From NCBI GenBank assembly GCA_018268915.1, contig JAFDVQ010000014.1, positions 62,001 to 126,000 on the forward strand: DNA of 64,000 bases. The letters run 5' to 3'. Below the pieces are notes generated by a model. The model was not told the DNA's origin. It did not search any database and worked only from the letters and a program-made list of their open reading frames with translations. How positions within the stretch are numbered: position 1 is the stretch's first letter; each line of letters begins with the position of its first letter. The translations under genes and the position numbers were made by a program. Source of the stretch: Acidobacteriota bacterium. GTDB lineage: Bacteria; Acidobacteriota; Terriglobia; Terriglobales; Acidobacteriaceae. This document shows positions 60,046-64,000 of the stretch, piece by piece.

Positions 60046-60611
60046 TCCGCCCTCCTCTCCGCGTTAGCATAAGCACTCAATTTGATTCTCAGCGTCTGAT
60101 AGCCAGCCAGCAGCAGCGCCTTCACTCGTATCTGGTCGATCTCAAGAGTTTTGCCGATCTGGGCAAGGTCTAGGCCCTGATATTTGTGTAAGAGAACCGC
60201 GAATCGCTGCGCACTTGGTAGTTCGCCGATAGCCTGGAAGATAGCTACTTCTTTGCGATCGAATCTCGAAGAAGGACTTGCCGCCAGTGGACGGCTAGCT
60301 GCGGCTTGCGTAACCATTCGAATTGCAATCCGGTAGATCGTCGCTACACAGCGCTCACCGTCGCCACAGTCATTGTTCGATTGATATAGCTCTAGGAAGG
60401 CTTCTTGAGCCAACTGTTCGGCAAGTGTCTCATCTCGAACCAGGCGAAATAAGAATCCGAACACAGGGTTTTTGAGCCTGTCGGCGAACTGTACAAAATG
60501 AGAGACTTTGGCCATGGCCAGGCGTCTATCGCTTTCGGAACACACAGTTTGTTTCGTCACGGCGTGATCTGCATGGACAACCAGCCTTCCGATCAGCCAA
60601 GCAAACCTCAT
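60042..60611 (-). CDS. ECF-type sigma factor in the metal operon
   Basis: Up to 189 residues, sigma-70 ECF-like: region 2 GFLFRLVRDETLAEQLAQEA with the acidic FLELYQ, and region 4 GELPSAQRFAVLLHKYQGLD then IDQIRVKALLLAGYQTLR. The start is ATG at 60611 or at 60515, the latter beginning MAKVSHFVQFADRL where similarity begins. It lies between the PII-like and 70-residue genes in the metal operon. A role in turning on the same operon is inferred. No anti-sigma with a membrane segment is present. Confidence 0.65.
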   Translation of the reverse strand: MRFAWLIGRLVVHADHAVTKQTVCSESDRRLAMAKVSHFVQFADRLKNPVFGFLFRLVRDETLAEQLAQEAFLELYQSNNDCGDGERCVATIYRIAIRMVTQAAASRPLAASPSSRFDRKEVAIFQAIGELPSAQRFAVLLHKYQGLDLAQIGKTLEIDQIRVKALLLAGYQTLRIKLSAYANAERRAE

Positions 60612-60644
60612 GAATGGGATCTGATCATCTCCAGGAGTCCCTAG

Positions 60645-60980
60645 TCACGAGGCATCATCTTCATGCGCACCAGTTCGGATACGGATCGCATCCTCAACTG
60701 GCAACACAAAGATTTTTCCGTCGCCGATATTTCCGGTGTGTGCGTGCTGTTTGATTGACTCCACCACTGCCGAGACCAGCGCATCAGGCACCACAATCTC
60801 AAGCTTGGTCTTCTTGAGACAGCGAATGGCTTCGTCCTCGCTGGATTGCACCCTGCCGCGCGTTCGTCCGAAACCATTAACTTCAGAGACAGTGATGCCG
60901 GGAAGGCCATTGATCGCTGCAAGGGCATCAATGACCTTTTCGGCCATAAAGGGCTGTATGATCGCCTTTATCTCTTTCAT
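60645..60980 (-). CDS. PII-like signalling protein (metal-efflux-linked subgroup)
   Basis: A 111-residue PII-fold protein: MKEIKAIIQPFMAEKVIDAL, a shortened/altered T-loop after GFGRTRGRVQ, and the B-loop HTGNIGDGKIFVLPVEDAIR that binds ATP in PII proteins. The T-loop tyrosine used for uridylylation is missing, so it is not a classical GlnB. PII-like proteins next to RND metal pumps are a known subgroup. AAGGAG precedes the ATG at 60980, 11 bases after the pump gene. Confidence 0.85.
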   Translation of the reverse strand: MKEIKAIIQPFMAEKVIDALAAINGLPGITVSEVNGFGRTRGRVQSSEDEAIRCLKKTKLEIVVPDALVSAVVESIKQHAHTGNIGDGKIFVLPVEDAIRIRTGAHEDDAS

Positions 60981-60991
60981 GTAAAGCTCCT

Positions 60992-63900
60992 TCAAATCTC
61001 GACATCTTCCCGCCGTCCTTCGAACCACCGAAACAGAGTGGGAAGAACCAGCAGGGTTAGTAGCGTGGAAGTTAGCAGGCCACCGATCACGACAGTAGCA
61101 AGTGGTCTTTGTACCTCCGCCCCTGAGCCGTGCGAGACGGCCATCGGAATAAAGCCGAGGCTGGCGACGAGAGCGGTCATGACGACCGGGCGCAAGCGAG
61201 TCGTTGCGCCTCGTGTGACCGCTTCCTCTAGTGGGACACCTTGATTGCGAAGCTCTCGAATATAGGTCAGGAGGACGATCCCATTGAGCACGGCAATTCC
61301 GAACAGCGCGATGAAGCCCACACCTGCGGATATGCTGAAGGGCATTCCTCGGATCAGTAAGGCCAAAATGCCCCCTGTGGCAGCCAATGGAATGTTGAGG
61401 AAGATCAGCAGAGCCGGCAGACCAGCCTGGAAGTTGAAATAGAGCAGCACGAAGATCAGGATGAGTGCCGCAGGCACCACAATCATGAGGCGCTGGCTTG
61501 CGCTTCTGAGCTGCTCAAATTGCCCTCCCCACTCCAATTGATATTCATTGGGGATCTTCACCTTCGCTGCGACAGTTCTCTGCGCATCCGCTACAAAGCC
61601 TGCGAGATCTCGTCCGCGCACGTTCACTTCGACGCTGATTCTTCGCTGCCCATTTTCTCGACTGATCTGGGCTGGGCCCTCCTCGTCCTGAATATCGGCT
61701 AGCTGGGCAAGCGGGATGAAGTGCCCTTCACTGTCGCCGACACGCAGATTGCTGATCGCGTCTGCGGTTGCACGCTGCTCTAAAGGGAAGCGCACCTGCA
61801 GTGCGAACCGACGGTTGCCCTCTACGATCTCTCCCACCGACTTACCGCCGATCGACTCGATTGTGTCCAGAACATCGGAAGCGTCCAGACCGTGACGCGC
61901 CAAGGAATCGCGGCGAAGATGGATGCGGAGATATGGCAACCCGGCTACACGTTCGGCACGGACGTCCGCTGCGCCGGGAACCTTACTCACAACGGCTGCG
62001 ATCTGATCAGCTTTTTGCCGAAGCACCTCCAGGTTATCGCCAAAGAGCTTGATGGCGAGGTCGCTGCGAGAACCGCCTTCCATGAGCTCCTGCATTCGCA
62101 TCTGGATGGGCTGCGAGAAACTGTATACGGCACCTGGCGCCTCATCTTCGAGTCGCTTCTTCATCGCCGCGATCAAATCGCTCTTACTGCGCTTCGTGGG
62201 CCATTGATCAGAGGGCTTCAACATCACATACACATCGCTTTGATCGATGGCCATTGGATCCGTTGCGACCTCGGGACTTCCGGTGCGGCTGAAGACCGTC
62301 GATACCTCCGGGAACTCACGCAGGACGGTCTCGATGATCTGATTGCCGTGCAAAGACTCGGTAAGCGAGATTCCGGGCACGCGATACATCTGGACCAGAA
62401 TAGAACCCTCGTCGAGCGACGGAATGAATTCCGCACCCAAAAAAGGAATTGCGATCAGCGAAAGAGCAAATGTTCCGATGGCAATCGACGAAGTGATCCG
62501 AGGATGCCTTAAGGCCTTCTCCAAAGCAGGCGCGTAGAATCTATCAAGCTTCCGCATCAGCCATGTGTGCTCTTTGATCTTCATCCGGCTCAGGAAATAG
62601 GAGCTCAAAACCGGCATCAACGTCAGAGCCAGGATCAGCGATCCGGTCAGGGCAAACAGCACCGTCGCGGCCATTGGCTTGAACATTTTTCCTTCAACGC
62701 CCCCAAGCGTCAGGATCGGCACATAGACAAGCACAATGATGGCCACGCCAAAGAAGATTGGTTTGGCAACTTCCCGCGCAGCTGAGCGGATTACATCCTG
62801 AGGATTTTCATCCGGCGCACGATCGTGCAAACGGCGAAGAATGTTCTCAATAATCACCACGGAGCCGTCGACAATCAGACCAAAATCGATAGCACCAAGA
62901 CTCATCAGATTGCCGGAGATTTTTGCCTGGACCATGCCGATGAAGGCGACCAGCATGGAGAGGGGGATGGCGAGGGACACGATCAACCCTGCGCTGAAGC
63001 TCCCCAACAGGAGAAGAAGGACCGCGATGACCAGAACGCCCCCTTCAATCAGGTTTCGGGTAACCGTGTGAATGGTTCGATTGACGAGATCTGTCCGGTC
63101 ATAGAGCGGCTCAATGCGCACACCGTTTGGGAGCGTTTCCTGGATTTCGGCGAGACTCTCCTTCACTCGAATGGCAGCGGCGCGGGAGTTCTCGCCAACC
63201 AGCATCATCGCTACGCCGATGACAATCTCTCCCCTCGCATCCTGCGTAGCGAATCCGCGGCGTACCATCGGCGCAAAGCGGACGTTACCGACGTTCCGCA
63301 TGAGAATGGGCGTACCGGTGGGAGAATTTCCGACCACGATGTTCTCGATGTCGGACAAGCTGGCGATCAGCGCTTCTCCCCGGATGAGAGATTGCTGCTC
63401 TGATCGCTCAAGGTAGGCTCCTCCGGCATTCGCATTGTTTTTCGTGAGCGCTTCGATAACGCGCCGGAGCGGAATGTGATAGCCGGTCAGCTTTTCGCTG
63501 TCGACCTCCACTTCATACGTCTTGAGTTCGCCTCCTTGGCTGTTCACTTCAACGATGCCGGGAACTCCACGCAGCTTCGGCGCTATGTCCCAATCGAGGA
63601 TGCTTCGCAGTTCCATCGGGCTCTGTCCCGAGCCGGTGACTTTGAACTGATAGATCTCTCCTAACCCGGTCGAGATTGGCCCCATCTCCGGCACACCCAC
63701 CTCCGGAGGAATCGCTTCTTTCGCTTGCGGAAGACGCTCATTCACGAGAGTTCTGCAGAAATAGGTATCCATGCCGTCCTGGAAGTAAATGGCGACATAG
63801 GAAAGGCCGTACTTCGAAGTCGACTGAATACGTGTGATTCCGGGCAGACCGCGCATGGCGGTTTCGACAGGAAAGGAAATGAGCTGTTCTACCTCCAAAG

Positions 63901-64000
63901 GCGAAAGACTCGGAGCCCGCGTTAACACCAGCACCTGGTTCGGCGTGATATCGGGTTCGGCATCAATCGGTAAATTGCGAAGGGAGACAAATCCGATCGC
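60992..64000 (-). CDS. czcA: CzcA-type HME-RND efflux pump, inner-membrane part (5' end outside window)
   Basis: About 1003 residues of an RND pump are visible; the frame continues past the window edge (RNLPIDAEPDITPNQV is the usual beginning, about 30 residues from the start). The key proton-relay and metal motif is IDFGLIVDGSVVIIEN, the DFGxxxDGxxxxxEN pattern of divalent-cation (Zn/Co/Ni/Cd) CzcA/CnrA-type pumps. The monovalent-ion CusA pattern (GAMVDAAIVMIEN) is absent. Large periplasmic loops and twelve membrane segments fit. First visible gene of the metal operon. Confidence 0.9.
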   Translation of the reverse strand, partial: AIGFVSLRNLPIDAEPDITPNQVLVLTRAPSLSPLEVEQLISFPVETAMRGLPGITRIQSTSKYGLSYVAIYFQDGMDTYFCRTLVNERLPQAKEAIPPEVGVPEMGPISTGLGEIYQFKVTGSGQSPMELRSILDWDIAPKLRGVPGIVEVNSQGGELKTYEVEVDSEKLTGYHIPLRRVIEALTKNNANAGGAYLERSEQQSLIRGEALIASLSDIENIVVGNSPTGTPILMRNVGNVRFAPMVRRGFATQDARGEIVIGVAMMLVGENSRAAAIRVKESLAEIQETLPNGVRIEPLYDRTDLVNRTIHTVTRNLIEGGVLVIAVLLLLLGSFSAGLIVSLAIPLSMLVAFIGMVQAKISGNLMSLGAIDFGLIVDGSVVIIENILRRLHDRAPDENPQDVIRSAAREVAKPIFFGVAIIVLVYVPILTLGGVEGKMFKPMAATVLFALTGSLILALTLMPVLSSYFLSRMKIKEHTWLMRKLDRFYAPALEKALRHPRITSSIAIGTFALSLIAIPFLGAEFIPSLDEGSILVQMYRVPGISLTESLHGNQIIETVLREFPEVSTVFSRTGSPEVATDPMAIDQSDVYVMLKPSDQWPTKRSKSDLIAAMKKRLEDEAPGAVYSFSQPIQMRMQELMEGGSRSDLAIKLFGDNLEVLRQKADQIAAVVSKVPGAADVRAERVAGLPYLRIHLRRDSLARHGLDASDVLDTIESIGGKSVGEIVEGNRRFALQVRFPLEQRATADAISNLRVGDSEGHFIPLAQLADIQDEEGPAQISRENGQRRISVEVNVRGRDLAGFVADAQRTVAAKVKIPNEYQLEWGGQFEQLRSASQRLMIVVPAALILIFVLLYFNFQAGLPALLIFLNIPLAATGGILALLIRGMPFSISAGVGFIALFGIAVLNGIVLLTYIRELRNQGVPLEEAVTRGATTRLRPVVMTALVASLGFIPMAVSHGSGAEVQRPLATVVIGGLLTSTLLTLLVLPTLFRWFEGRREDVEI

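Noticed and set aside
1..64000. CRISPR array, rRNA or tRNA gene, insertion sequence
   Set aside because: No regular repeat-spacer pattern, no rRNA-like stretch, no transposase or recognisable tRNA was seen by eye; a covariance search could still find a tRNA.
60992..64000. Silver/copper (CusA) identity for the RND pump
   Set aside because: The transmembrane motif is DFGLIVDGSVVIIEN, the divalent-ion CzcA/CnrA pattern, rather than the CusA pattern.

Overview
The window is a GC-rich, gene-dense bacterial segment. The content (PRTRC cassette, CHAT/TPR protein, paired small zinc-ribbon proteins, SRAP gene, metal-resistance operon) fits a soil Acidobacteriota-type chromosome carrying an integrated plasmid or ICE. 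That placement is an inference from gene families and codon style; no rRNA or tRNA gene was seen to anchor it.

Layout. (1) 0-19 kb, mostly + strand, looks like a mobile-element backbone: Rad52-like annealing protein, DUF6094-type methyltransferase, SNF2 helicase, a zinc-ribbon/Fis-like regulator, a partial PRTRC cassette (C, F, B, ThiF, E), a DUF433/DUF5615 toxin-antitoxin pair, a MoxR ATPase / DUF3150-like / vWA-metallopeptidase triplet, RNase HI and a Gp157-like protein. A small opposite-strand cargo at 1.2-3.6 kb holds a methyltransferase and an ArsR-SRPBCC-AhpD-like operon with a clear double operator. (2) 19-33.5 kb is a dense defence-type region: three tandem small PD-(D/E)XK proteins; a convergent helicase-nuclease plus HsdR_N/P-loop protein pair; an HNH protein; and a CBASS-like set (CD-NTase, 2TM SLATT effector, PIN/winged-helix membrane protein, HECGH metallopeptidase). 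An XRE-ImmA/IrrE plus PIN module is divergent from the CD-NTase. (3) 33.5-46.8 kb is a complete class 1 DISARM locus in the order drmD-drmMI-drmA-drmB-drmC, all on the - strand with touching or overlapping genes. Upstream are a degenerate HNH gene, an Mrr-like endonuclease and its overlapping partner. The whole 33.45-49.38 kb unit is flanked by a truncated gene on one side and a frameshifted ATP-dependent DNA ligase remnant on the other, which suggests it arrived as one cassette.

(4) 49.5-57.7 kb: SRAP (YedK/HMCES) protein, two small proteins, a membrane-anchored TPR-CHAT protein translationally coupled to a cytoplasmic S41/PDZ peptidase, an HTH regulator with a small zinc-ribbon membrane protein, an ECF sigma factor with a probable anti-sigma membrane protein, and a DUF302 remnant. 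(5) 57.7-64 kb: a - strand metal-efflux operon comprising a CzcA-type RND pump (cut by the window edge), a PII-like protein, an ECF-type sigma factor, a 70-residue ORF coupled by ATGA overlaps on both sides, and an HMA-type P1B ATPase.

Together the window reads as a mobile-element backbone followed by stacked anti-phage systems and metal-resistance cargo. The least familiar parts are the triple PD-(D/E)XK operon, the helicase-nuclease/HsdR_N-ATPase pair, the extended CD-NTase operon, and the CHAT-S41 pair.
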